Part shown: positions 1 to 5,700 of the stretch, one piece after another
Position numbering within the stretch: position 1 is the first letter of the stretch
How the letters are laid out: each line of letters begins with the position of its first letter
Source of the DNA: Tannerella sp.
GTDB taxonomy: Bacteria; Bacteroidota; Bacteroidia; Bacteroidales; Tannerellaceae
DNA: 5,700 bases
Direction of reading: 5' to 3'
Assembly: GCA_031290635.1 (NCBI GenBank)
Contig: JAITNE010000153.1
Coordinates: 1 to 5,700 of the forward strand
Translations under genes and position numbers: made by a program
The notes under the pieces: model-generated
What the model was told of the DNA's origin: nothing
The model's input: the letters and a program-made list of their open reading frames with translations, nothing else
Database searches by the model: none

Positions 1-1239
1 GCGCTCTGGGGATTTGGGATTTATTTCACCTACATCTATCTCGAAGACAAACTGTGGGTCTTTGTGCTCTCTTTTGTCCTTTATTCATCGACGCTTGTCC
101 TCTGGCGCAAGATTCGCACTTACCTCTTTTACCGCTTCGCCGGAAGCAAAACGGTGCGCTATATCAACCGCGTTATCTTCTGGTCTTTGCCTTTGCTTAT
201 ATTGTTCGGCTTCTTCAAAAAGCTCGATAATCCTTCGATGACGGCTGTTATCGCCGTTGTCTGGGCGCTGGGACTTGCTATCTATGTTACTTCGCAGCGC
301 GTCTATGAGAGGAATATCAATATTGAACGTATAACCGGACGTTTGGCCGGACTTCGACGCTCGCTTTATCGTCTTGTGATGAGCGTGCCGCTGATTGGCA
401 AACGACGCCGGCCGTTTAAGGCTCTGCGCGGTATTTCGTTTAATATTAAAACCGGTATGTTCGGTTTGCTTGGACCTAACGGCGCAGGCAAGTCAACTTT
501 TATGCGTATTATTACAGGTATTCTTGAGCAGAGTTACGGCTCTATCTGGATTAACGGTCTGGATACGCGCATCTATCGTGAGGAGTTGCAAAGTCTTATC
601 GGTTTCCTGCCTCAGGAGTTCGGTACTTACGAAAATATGTCGGAATGGGAGTTTCTGGATTATCAATCTATCCTGAAAGGTCTGACCGACCCGAAGCAAC
701 GCGCCGAGCGTATAGAATATGTACTCAAAGCTGTTCACATGTATGACCGTCGTGATGACAAGATCGGTTCTTTTTCGGGAGGTATGAAGCAACGTATCGG
801 TATAGCGCTGATATTGCTGCATCTTCCGCGTATTCTCGTAGTAGATGAACCGACCGCCGGACTTGACCCCCGCGAGCGCATACGCTTCCGCAACTTGCTG
901 GTAGAACTTAGTCGCGACCGTATCGTCATCTTCTCGACGCATATTATTGAGGATATTTCATCGTCCTGTAATCAGGTTGTGGTTATCAATAAGGGCGACC
1001 TGAAGTATTTCGGCGAGCCTGAGGAGATGGTTAGCATGGCTACGGGCAAGGTCTGGCAGTTTCGTATTGACAAGGAGGCTTTCGACCGCGAACTCGACAA
1101 GTCGCTCGTAGTGCATAATATTCAGGACGGCGACCATATTCAGGTGCGCTATCTGTCCTCAACATTACCTTACGCAGGCGCTGTGCAGGTAGAAGCTAAC
1201 CTCGAAGACGCCTACTTGTGTCTGTTGAAAAATATGTAG
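1..1239 (+). CDS. ABC transporter, membrane segments fused to ATP-binding domain (5' partial)
   Basis: The frame is open from base 1, giving 412 visible residues, so the start and probably more membrane segments lie upstream. A GTG at 64 is only an internal codon. Hydrophobic stretches at visible residues 1-15, 16-35, 57-73 and 79-98 are membrane segments, followed by a basic linker (about 99-140). A full nucleotide-binding domain follows: Walker A GPNGAGKST (158-166, bases 472-498), Q-loop Gln205, signature SGGMK (259-263), Walker B with Asp282 and catalytic Glu283 in DEPTAGLDP, and the switch His314 in STH. A C-terminal extension of about 70 residues ends at TAG 1237-1239. All ATPase motifs are intact, so it should power transport at the inner membrane. 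The order membrane-then-ATPase on one chain suggests an ABC-2-type half transporter or exporter; the permease gene 46 bases downstream is the likely partner. The substrate cannot be told from the sequence. Confidence 0.9.
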   Translation, partial: ALWGFGIYFTYIYLEDKLWVFVLSFVLYSSTLVLWRKIRTYLFYRFAGSKTVRYINRVIFWSLPLLILFGFFKKLDNPSMTAVIAVVWALGLAIYVTSQRVYERNINIERITGRLAGLRRSLYRLVMSVPLIGKRRRPFKALRGISFNIKTGMFGLLGPNGAGKSTFMRIITGILEQSYGSIWINGLDTRIYREELQSLIGFLPQEFGTYENMSEWEFLDYQSILKGLTDPKQRAERIEYVLKAVHMYDRRDDKIGSFSGGMKQRIGIALILLHLPRILVVDEPTAGLDPRERIRFRNLLVELSRDRIVIFSTHIIEDISSSCNQVVVINKGDLKYFGEPEEMVSMATGKVWQFRIDKEAFDRELDKSLVVHNIQDGDHIQVRYLSSTLPYAGAVQVEANLEDAYLCLLKNM

Positions 1240-1285
1240 GGGCTTGCCTCTGCCCAAAATTTATAGATAATTAGAAATTAAGATT

Positions 1286-2002
1286 ATGGCTCGAAACAAG
1301 TATATTACACTCGTAAGCAGCATCATTCGCTACAACCTCAAAATCATTTTTGCAGGCAAGTTTTTCTGGTTCTTGCTTGCCGCATTTGCATTCTTCGCTT
1401 TCTTTATGTTTCAGGAAGCGTGGAATCGCAACGAAATCAACGAAGGAACTATCTACAGTCTGTTGATGTTTCCTTGCCTGCTGTTGATTTTCTACCCCGT
1501 CGTCTTCGGCATACAGAATGACGACGACAACCGTATCCTCGAAATCATATTCGGCATCCCCAACTATCGTTACAAAGTCTGGGGAGTACGCATGTTGATG
1601 GTTTATGTATCCAACTATTTCATCATACTTCTGTTTGCTTACATAGCCCGGTTGTTGCTTTACCCCGTCAACATTTTTGAGATGGCCGCCCAGCTCATCT
1701 TCCCGATGTTGTTTTTCGGCAACCTCGCGTTTATGTTCTCTACAATCACCCGTAGCGGCAACGGCACGGCGGTAATAATGATACTGCTTGGTCTCGTCTT
1801 TTTCATCTTTATGAACGCCGCCGATTTCCTCCGAACCTCGCTTTGGAACGTCTTCCTTAACCCATTCACCCTCCCAACTAACGTACACCCTCTCATCTGG
1901 CAGAGCACCATCCTTGAGAGCCGTATATTCCTGATGACAGCCGCCGTCATCTTCCTGCTTGTCGGCCTTCTCAATCTTCAAAAGCGCGAAAAGTTCGTGT
2001 AG
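1286..2002 (+). CDS. ABC-2-type transporter permease, six membrane helices
   Basis: A 238-residue, very hydrophobic protein with about six predicted membrane helices at residues 25-43, 57-76, 104-126, 132-152, 161-178 and 213-231, and a basic C-terminal tail (QKREKFV). Size and helix layout match ABC-2 permeases, which form the membrane path of exporters. The loop after helix 2 (about 77-100, with an acidic DDD run and then RILEIIFG) resembles the cytoplasmic coupling region of that family; this is by resemblance only. The ATG at 1286 follows an AT-rich stretch without a clear Shine-Dalgarno, as is common in Bacteroidota. No TAnnTTTG promoter is visible in the 46-base gap after the ATPase gene, so the two are probably cotranscribed. 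The last codons and the stop lie in the left arm and loop edge of the terminator hairpin. Substrate unknown. Confidence 0.8.
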   Translation: MARNKYITLVSSIIRYNLKIIFAGKFFWFLLAAFAFFAFFMFQEAWNRNEINEGTIYSLLMFPCLLLIFYPVVFGIQNDDDNRILEIIFGIPNYRYKVWGVRMLMVYVSNYFIILLFAYIARLLLYPVNIFEMAAQLIFPMLFFGNLAFMFSTITRSGNGTAVIMILLGLVFFIFMNAADFLRTSLWNVFLNPFTLPTNVHPLIWQSTILESRIFLMTAAVIFLLVGLLNLQKREKFV

Positions 2003-2034
2003 ATAGATAGCAAACAAATTCCACGAACTTTTTT
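1989..2034 (+). terminator. Rho-independent-type terminator overlapping the permease stop
   Basis: The left arm AAAAGTTCGTG (1989-1999) is perfectly complementary to CACGAACTTTT (2022-2032), giving an 11-bp stem with a 22-base loop, and a run of six T begins at 2029. The permease stop TAG (2000-2002) sits at the loop edge, so the hairpin uses the last coding bases. The loop is longer than usual and the stem only moderately GC-rich, so efficiency is uncertain. Position and T-run fit the end of the ABC transcription unit. Confidence 0.72.
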
Positions 2035-2056
2035 ACTCGCCGGAAGCCGAAATATC

Positions 2057-2196
2057 ATCTTACGCGTAAGATGAAGCCAACCGTCTCTCCGGGAAACAAT
2101 CTTACGCGTAAGATGAAGCCACAGACTCTCCGGGAAACAATCTTACGCGTAAGATGAAGCCACAGACTCTCCGGGATACAATCTTCGGCCGAAGAT
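2057..2196. repeat. Array of four perfect 16-bp palindromes, period 41-42 bp
   Basis: Three copies of ATCTTACGCGTAAGAT lie at 2057-2072, 2099-2114 and 2140-2155; a fourth palindrome ATCTTCGGCCGAAGAT lies at 2181-2196. Start-to-start distances are 42, 41 and 41 bases. The first copy extends to a 20-bp perfect dyad (2055-2074). The 25-26 bases between palindromes are also repeated: all begin GAAGCCA and share CTCTCCGGGA. Spacers 2 and 3 differ at one base, while spacer 1 has several changes and one extra base. After the fourth palindrome the sequence diverges. Possible roles are binding sites for a dimeric protein, hairpins in RNA (8-bp stem, CGCG loop for copy 1), or a REP-like interspersed element that expanded in tandem. 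The sequence alone does not decide. Confidence 0.93.
2181..2196. repeat. Variant fourth palindrome with changed core
   Basis: ATCTTCGGCCGAAGAT keeps the outer five bases on each side of the other three palindromes but has CGGCCG in the centre instead of ACGCGT. Both halves changed together, so it is still a perfect palindrome. It stands 41 bases after copy 3, in phase with the array, and is the last element before the array spacing and spacer sequence break down. Confidence 0.9.
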
Positions 2197-2267
2197 GTGC
2201 CCTGCAACCTTGCGTGCCGTCAGGTACGAAGCAATCTCTCCGACTTGTCGAAATAAAATTCTTTATA

Positions 2268-2300
2268 TCTGGGGATATTCAAATAATTATAGTACTTTTG
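2268..2300 (+). promoter_or_regulatory. Bacteroidota-type promoter for the thioredoxin-tldD-pmbA unit
   Basis: TACTTTTG at 2293-2300 matches the Bacteroidota -7 consensus TAnnTTTG exactly. A weak -33 candidate, TCTG (2268-2271, consensus TTTG), lies 21 bases upstream. The surroundings are AT-rich. Transcription would start near 2305-2308, leaving a leader of only about 12-15 bases with no Shine-Dalgarno before the ATG at 2320. A short inverted repeat, ATATC-TGGG-GATAT (2265-2278), overlaps the -33 candidate and could be an operator, but five base pairs is weak evidence. Confidence 0.72.
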
Positions 2301-2319
2301 TAACCTAAATTAAACGATT

Positions 2320-2829
2320 ATGAGATACTTATTTGTTTCTATTTTGTGCGCGATTACGCTGACAGCTTCTTCTGTTCAGCTATCTTCAAGTGACGACGAT
2401 AAAGCTGCCGGATACAAGATCTGCGAGGCTCCGAAAGTCGCCGACGATAAACTGTTTGACGCTATCATCAGCAAATACAAAGGCAAGGTAGTGCTGGTCG
2501 ATTTCTGGGCTACATGGTGCGCTCCATGCCGTTCGGCTATCAGCCAGACCGAACCGCTGAAAGAAAAGGATTTGAAGAACAAGAATTTAGTCTTCGTCTA
2601 TCTTACCGGCCCTTCTTCGCCCGAAGAGACATGGCGAGAGATGCTCGTCAACATCAAAGGCGAGCATTACAGGGTCAGCAAGGAGCAGTGGCAGTATGTA
2701 TGCAGGAAGTTCGGTATCGACGGCATCCCCTCTTATGTGGTGGTCGATAAGAGCGGCAAGTACGAACTGCGCAACGACTTGCGCAACCATGAGACACTGA
2801 AGAACGTTCTTTTAGAAAAACTTAAATAA
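2320..2829 (+). CDS. Exported thioredoxin-like (TlpA-type) thiol-disulfide protein
   Basis: A 169-residue protein with an N-terminal hydrophobic signal (residues 3-20, short basic start MR) followed by a polar SSSDDD stretch, so it is probably periplasmic or inner-membrane-anchored. The thioredoxin fold is shown by VVLVDFWATWCAPC (57-70), with the active-site pair Cys67/Cys70, and by GIPSY (135-139) with the expected cis-proline Pro137. Two further cysteines, Cys35 and Cys128, lie outside the active site. The family reduces or exchanges disulfides in extracytoplasmic proteins. It is a short form: it lacks the large N-terminal domain often found before the thioredoxin domain in Bacteroidota TlpA-like proteins. 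Cys10 is too close to the start for a good lipobox. It is the first gene after the promoter and ends 18 bases before tldD, so cotranscription is likely and its client may be TldD; the client is inference. Confidence 0.87.
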   Translation: MRYLFVSILCAITLTASSVQLSSSDDDKAAGYKICEAPKVADDKLFDAIISKYKGKVVLVDFWATWCAPCRSAISQTEPLKEKDLKNKNLVFVYLTGPSSPEETWREMLVNIKGEHYRVSKEQWQYVCRKFGIDGIPSYVVVDKSGKYELRNDLRNHETLKNVLLEKLK

Positions 2830-2847
2830 ATCAATGGAATCATTGCT

Positions 2848-4380
2848 ATGGCATTCAACAGAAGAGAATTTATTAAGACGGGAGGGCTTATGTTAGGAAC
2901 ATTAGCCGTACCCTCATTGACGGACGCTATGACAACTGCGACGGCTCGCGTACACTCGGCGACGATGAGTCTTGCGATGGATCATTTCGGCGTTACCGAC
3001 AATCAACTGCAACAGACGCTTTCAGCCGCTCTTGAAAAGGGCGCTGACTATGCCGATCTGTTCTTTGAACATACTTTTACTAACAGCTTGACCTTGCAGG
3101 ACGGGACAGTCAACCGCGCCTCGTCCAATATCGACTTCGGTATGGGTGTGCGCGTCGTTGCAGGCGACCAGACGGGTTATGCCTATATCGAAAATATCAC
3201 CCCTGAAGAGATGCTCAAAGCGGCTCGCACAGCGGCTCGCATAGCTAACGCCACAGGAGTGAAAACGCCGGTCGCGCTTACGGATATTGATATTCACAAC
3301 AGCTTCTACAAGGTCAAAACGGCATGGGAAGAGGTTGCGGTCAACGAAAAGATGCCTTATTTGCAGAAGATTAACGACCGCATGTTTGCCGCCGACAAGC
3401 GTATAACAAAGGTTTCGGCATGGTTTAGCGATTCTACTTCGCATATCATGTTCTGCAACTCCGAAGGGCAGCATTACTACGACTATCGTCCTATGGCAAA
3501 TATCGGCGCGCAGTGCATAATGATCGACAACGGCCGCACTGAGAGCAACTCATCCTCGCGTTCGCTGCGTACAGGAGCGGAGTTTCTGACGGATGAACTA
3601 ATCGACGCCATCACTGCGGAAGCGGTTGAAAAGACCTCTATCCTCTTCGACGCCGTCAAGCCTAAGGGAGGCGAGATGCCCGTAGTAATGGGCGCAGGAG
3701 GCTCTGGCATACTGCTGCATGAAGCCATTGGTCACGCTTTCGAGGCTGACTTCAATCGCAAGAATACTTCTATATTTTCGGACAAACTCAATCGGACGGT
3801 CTGCAATAAGAACATCAATATCGTTGATGACGGCACTATCCCTTTCAATCGCGGCGCAATCAATATTGACGACGAGGGCAATCGCGGCGACAAGACATAT
3901 ATCGTGCGCGAAGGCGTGCTGACGAGTTATCTGCACGACCGCATCAGCGCTCGGCATTACGGCGTCGCGCCAACCGGCAACGGTCGCCGCGAATCGTTCC
4001 GCAACCTGCCTATTCCCCGCATGAGGGCTACGTATATGGAAGCCGGAAACTACAGCGAAGAAGAGATAATAGCTGCGGTGAAGAACGGCGTTTACGTGCA
4101 GAACTTCACTAACGGTCAGGTGCAGATAGGTGCAGGCGACTTTACTTTCTTCGTCAAGAACGGATATCTTATTGAAAACGGCAAACTCACGCAGCCGATA
4201 AAGGATATTAATATCATCGGCAACGGTCCTAAAGCGCTTGCCGACATCACAATGACAGGCTCAAACTTTAAAATGGACGAAAGCTCGTGGACATGCGGCA
4301 AGGACGGTCAATCCTGCCCCGTAACACTCGGTATGCCATCGGCCTTAGTCGGTAAACTAACAGTAGGAGGAGAAAGTTAA
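2848..4380 (+). CDS. tldD: TldD zinc metalloprotease subunit with twin-arginine leader
   Basis: A 510-residue protein matching the TldD (peptidase U62) family along its length. The catalytic motif HEAIGH lies at 291-296 (bases 3718-3735), and the third expected zinc ligand, Cys483, is in WTCGKDGQSCPV. Family signatures PTGNGRRESF (375-384), the IDDEGNRGD region (340-348) and C-terminal KLTVGG are present. TldD and TldE/PmbA form a heterodimeric peptidase that in E. coli removes the microcin B17 leader and degrades CcdA; TldD carries the active site. E. coli TldD is about 480 residues and cytoplasmic. This protein has roughly 35 extra N-terminal residues with NRREFIK (4-10) and a hydrophobic stretch (12-24), a Tat-type leader predicting export of the folded protein. 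The ATG at 2848 is needed to include this leader; the TldD domain proper begins near residue 50. It is followed by pmbA after one base. The exact substrate here is unknown. Confidence 0.95.
   Translation: MAFNRREFIKTGGLMLGTLAVPSLTDAMTTATARVHSATMSLAMDHFGVTDNQLQQTLSAALEKGADYADLFFEHTFTNSLTLQDGTVNRASSNIDFGMGVRVVAGDQTGYAYIENITPEEMLKAARTAARIANATGVKTPVALTDIDIHNSFYKVKTAWEEVAVNEKMPYLQKINDRMFAADKRITKVSAWFSDSTSHIMFCNSEGQHYYDYRPMANIGAQCIMIDNGRTESNSSSRSLRTGAEFLTDELIDAITAEAVEKTSILFDAVKPKGGEMPVVMGAGGSGILLHEAIGHAFEADFNRKNTSIFSDKLNRTVCNKNINIVDDGTIPFNRGAINIDDEGNRGDKTYIVREGVLTSYLHDRISARHYGVAPTGNGRRESFRNLPIPRMRATYMEAGNYSEEEIIAAVKNGVYVQNFTNGQVQIGAGDFTFFVKNGYLIENGKLTQPIKDINIIGNGPKALADITMTGSNFKMDESSWTCGKDGQSCPVTLGMPSALVGKLTVGGES
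4365..4370 (+). promoter_or_regulatory. AGGAGG ahead of pmbA, possible ribosome binding site
   Basis: AGGAGG lies 11 bases before the ATG at 4382, inside the last codons of tldD. It is the only strong Shine-Dalgarno-like match at a gene start in this window. Caution: these bases encode the Val-Gly-Gly that is conserved at the TldD C-terminus, so the match may be a by-product of the protein sequence. Translational coupling across the one-base gap is an alternative. Confidence 0.45.
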
Positions 4381-4381
4381 A

Positions 4382-5700
4382 ATGATAACAAAGACACAAA
4401 AAGAACTTGCCGGATGGGCTATGGAGTATGCCCTGCGCAACGGCTGCCGGGCAGCGAGCATCAGCGTTTACAATAACTCCACGACGTCATTTGAAGTATG
4501 TAACATGAAGATAGACCGCCTGCAACAAGCCTCCGAAAACGGACTTGGCATACAGTTGTTTGTCGATGGACGATATGCTTCTATCTCGACAAACCGTTTA
4601 GACAAAAGTGAGTTGGAACGGTTTATCAAAAACGGTATCGAATCGACCCGCTACCTCGCCGAAGACCTCGCACGGACGCTGCCTGAGACCTCGCTGTACT
4701 ACAAGGGCGGACTGCCCGACCTGCAACTCTACGACAGTAAGTTTGCCGACCTGCAACCCGACGACAAACTTGCTAACGCCATGCGTGCCTGCGACGAAAT
4801 AATGGACAAGGACAAGCATGTTGTCTCCTCAAGTTCATCCTATTCCGACGGCGACGCCTTCAGTTATCGCATCACAAGTAACGGTTTCGAGGGCGAAGCG
4901 GCTGCCTCCAACTTCAGTATCTATGCCGAAGCCAGCATCAAAGGCGACGGCGACGCCCGTCCAAGCGCGTATTGGTATGAGACCTCGCTTTTCATTAACG
5001 ACCTGCAAAAGGACGGCATTGGAAAGAAGGCATTGGAACGGGCTTTGAGCAAGCTCGGACAGAATAAGACGGCTTCGGCACAGATGCCGATGGTGGTAGA
5101 TTATCTCAACTCGTCGCACCTGCTCTCGCCGGTTATCGGCGCTATCAACGGCTCGGCCATACAACAGAAAAACTCGTTTATGCTCGACAAGAAAGGACAA
5201 CAGGTTTTTGGCGACAAAATGAATATCATCGACGAGCCTCACCTGCTTAAATCGCATGGCGCACGCTACTTCGACAATGAGGGTGTAGCCACGCAACGGC
5301 GCTCGGTCTTCGACAAAGGTCTGCTCAACGATTATTATATCGATACCTACTACGCCAAAAAGATGAGCGTACAACAAACTATCAGCGGGCCTTCGCTGCT
5401 GACTATGCCGCTAGGCGTAAAAGACCTGACCGAATTAGTGTCGTCTGTTCCGAAAGGCATACTTGTAACCGGCTTCAATGGCGGCAACTGCAATCCTACT
5501 ACGGGCGATTTCTCGTATGGCATCGAAGGTTACCTTATTGAGAACGGTCAAACGACGCAACCCGTCAACGAAATGAATATCACCGGCAACATGCTCACAC
5601 TATGGAGCAAGCTCGTCGAAGCAGGCAACGATCCGCGCCTCTCATCCAATTGGCGCATCCCCTCGCTGCTGTTTGATAATGTCGATTTTAGCGGGACATG
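4382..5700 (+). CDS. pmbA: PmbA/TldE, non-catalytic partner of TldD (stop cut by window edge)
   Basis: The frame is open from ATG 4382 to the right edge: 439 codons plus two bases (TG). Family features include FDNEGVATQRRSVFDKGLL (297-315), TGDFSYGIEGYLIENG (374-389) and a C-terminal region of the form GND...NVDFSGT (415-439). The HExxxH motif of TldD is absent; the matching region reads LLSPVIGAINGSAIQQK (247-263), as expected for the partner that shapes the substrate tunnel but does not cut. PmbA proteins are about 440-450 residues and end a residue or so after a motif like this, so the final TG is probably the start of a TGA stop at 5699-5701. There is no signal peptide or Tat motif: the N-terminus is MITKTQKELAGWAMEYALRN. 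It starts one base after the tldD stop, so the two are surely cotranscribed and probably translationally coupled. Confidence 0.93.
   Translation, partial: MITKTQKELAGWAMEYALRNGCRAASISVYNNSTTSFEVCNMKIDRLQQASENGLGIQLFVDGRYASISTNRLDKSELERFIKNGIESTRYLAEDLARTLPETSLYYKGGLPDLQLYDSKFADLQPDDKLANAMRACDEIMDKDKHVVSSSSSYSDGDAFSYRITSNGFEGEAAASNFSIYAEASIKGDGDARPSAYWYETSLFINDLQKDGIGKKALERALSKLGQNKTASAQMPMVVDYLNSSHLLSPVIGAINGSAIQQKNSFMLDKKGQQVFGDKMNIIDEPHLLKSHGARYFDNEGVATQRRSVFDKGLLNDYYIDTYYAKKMSVQQTISGPSLLTMPLGVKDLTELVSSVPKGILVTGFNGGNCNPTTGDFSYGIEGYLIENGQTTQPVNEMNITGNMLTLWSKLVEAGNDPRLSSNWRIPSLLFDNVDFSGT

Larger units (their letters stand above)
2003..2319. other. 317-base intergenic region: terminator, palindrome array, promoter
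   Basis: This gap separates the ABC unit from the thioredoxin-tldD-pmbA unit. In order it holds the right arm of the terminator (to 2034), a short stretch (2035-2056) containing CTCGCCGGAA that loosely resembles the repeat spacer CTCTCCGGGAA, the palindrome array (2057-2196), about 70 bases with no recognisable element beyond a small dyad CGAC-TT-GTCG (2241-2250), and an AT-rich promoter region (about 2251-2319). I see no tRNA, rRNA or convincing protein gene. Short frames starting at the ATGAAGCC of each repeat (28 and 49 codons) are not supported. Confidence 0.8.

Noticed and set aside
493..942. Antisense frame of 149 codons inside the ABC ATPase gene.
   Set aside because: It lies fully opposite the conserved Walker A to H-loop region of a well-supported gene and has no promoter or start signal of its own.
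1271..2017. Long antisense frame (248 codons) covering the whole permease gene.
   Set aside because: It mirrors the codon pattern of the permease; its product is a low-complexity, highly charged sequence without a recognisable fold, and the sense strand has clear membrane helices and a terminator.
2057..2196. A CRISPR array.
   Set aside because: The sequences between palindromes are near copies of each other rather than unique spacers, the repeated palindrome is only 16 bp, and no cas gene is in the window.
2071..2303. Short frames starting at the ATGAAGCC of the repeats (28 codons at 2071-2157; 49 codons at 2154-2303) as a possible small peptide or precursor peptide.
   Set aside because: They exist only because the repeat contains ATG, have no ribosome binding site or promoter of their own, the longer one runs through the promoter of the next operon, and the composition shows no peptide-like design.
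2832..2845. Inverted repeat CAATG-GAAT-CATTG between the thioredoxin gene and tldD.
   Set aside because: A five-base stem in an 18-base gap with no T-run; too weak for a terminator or regulatory hairpin.
3220..3245. Tandem AGCGGCTCGCA-type duplication inside tldD.
   Set aside because: It encodes an ordinary alanine/arginine-rich helix in a region where the family has similar residues; most likely a chance repeat of codons.
4719..4756. Repeated GACCTGCAA in pmbA.
   Set aside because: Only nine bases are shared, encoding Asp-Leu-Gln twice in a non-repetitive domain; no sign of a real internal duplication.
4598..5377. Antisense and alternate-frame open stretches across pmbA (4598-4819, 4608-4802, 4818-5048, 4835-5377).
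   Set aside because: All are shadows of the pmbA frame, which is continuous from 4382 to the end and matches its family throughout.

Overview
The window looks like ordinary chromosome from a member of the Bacteroidota, probably Bacteroidales. Three things point there: a perfect TAnnTTTG -7 promoter element at 2293-2300, starts that mostly lack a Shine-Dalgarno sequence, and a TldD/PmbA pair whose TldD carries an N-terminal twin-arginine leader. The species cannot be named from this sequence. All five supported genes are on the + strand.

Layout. At 1-1239 is the 3' part of an ABC transporter gene encoding membrane segments followed by a complete ATP-binding domain; the reading frame is open at base 1, so the gene starts upstream. 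At 1286-2002 is a six-helix ABC-2-type permease, probably cotranscribed with it. A hairpin followed by T residues (1989-2034) ends this unit and overlaps the permease stop codon. The 317-base gap at 2003-2319 holds that terminator, an array of four perfect 16-bp palindromes spaced 42, 41 and 41 bp apart (2057-2196), and a Bacteroidota-type promoter. The promoter drives a second unit: a small exported thioredoxin-like protein (2320-2829), TldD (2848-4380) and PmbA/TldE (4382-5700). pmbA runs to the right edge and probably ends there, with its stop codon cut after two bases.

How the genes work together. TldD and PmbA belong to a family known to form a heterodimeric zinc peptidase in which TldD supplies HExxxH plus a cysteine and PmbA is non-catalytic. 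Here TldD has a Tat-type leader and PmbA has none, so the complex, if exported, would have to leave the cytoplasm folded, with PmbA carried along. The gene just upstream encodes a secreted thioredoxin-fold protein, which fits an extracytoplasmic peptidase with an exposed zinc-ligand cysteine. The ABC pair is separated from this unit by a terminator and the repeat array, so a functional link is only a guess. The least explained element is the palindrome array: its fourth member has a different core but is still perfectly palindromic.
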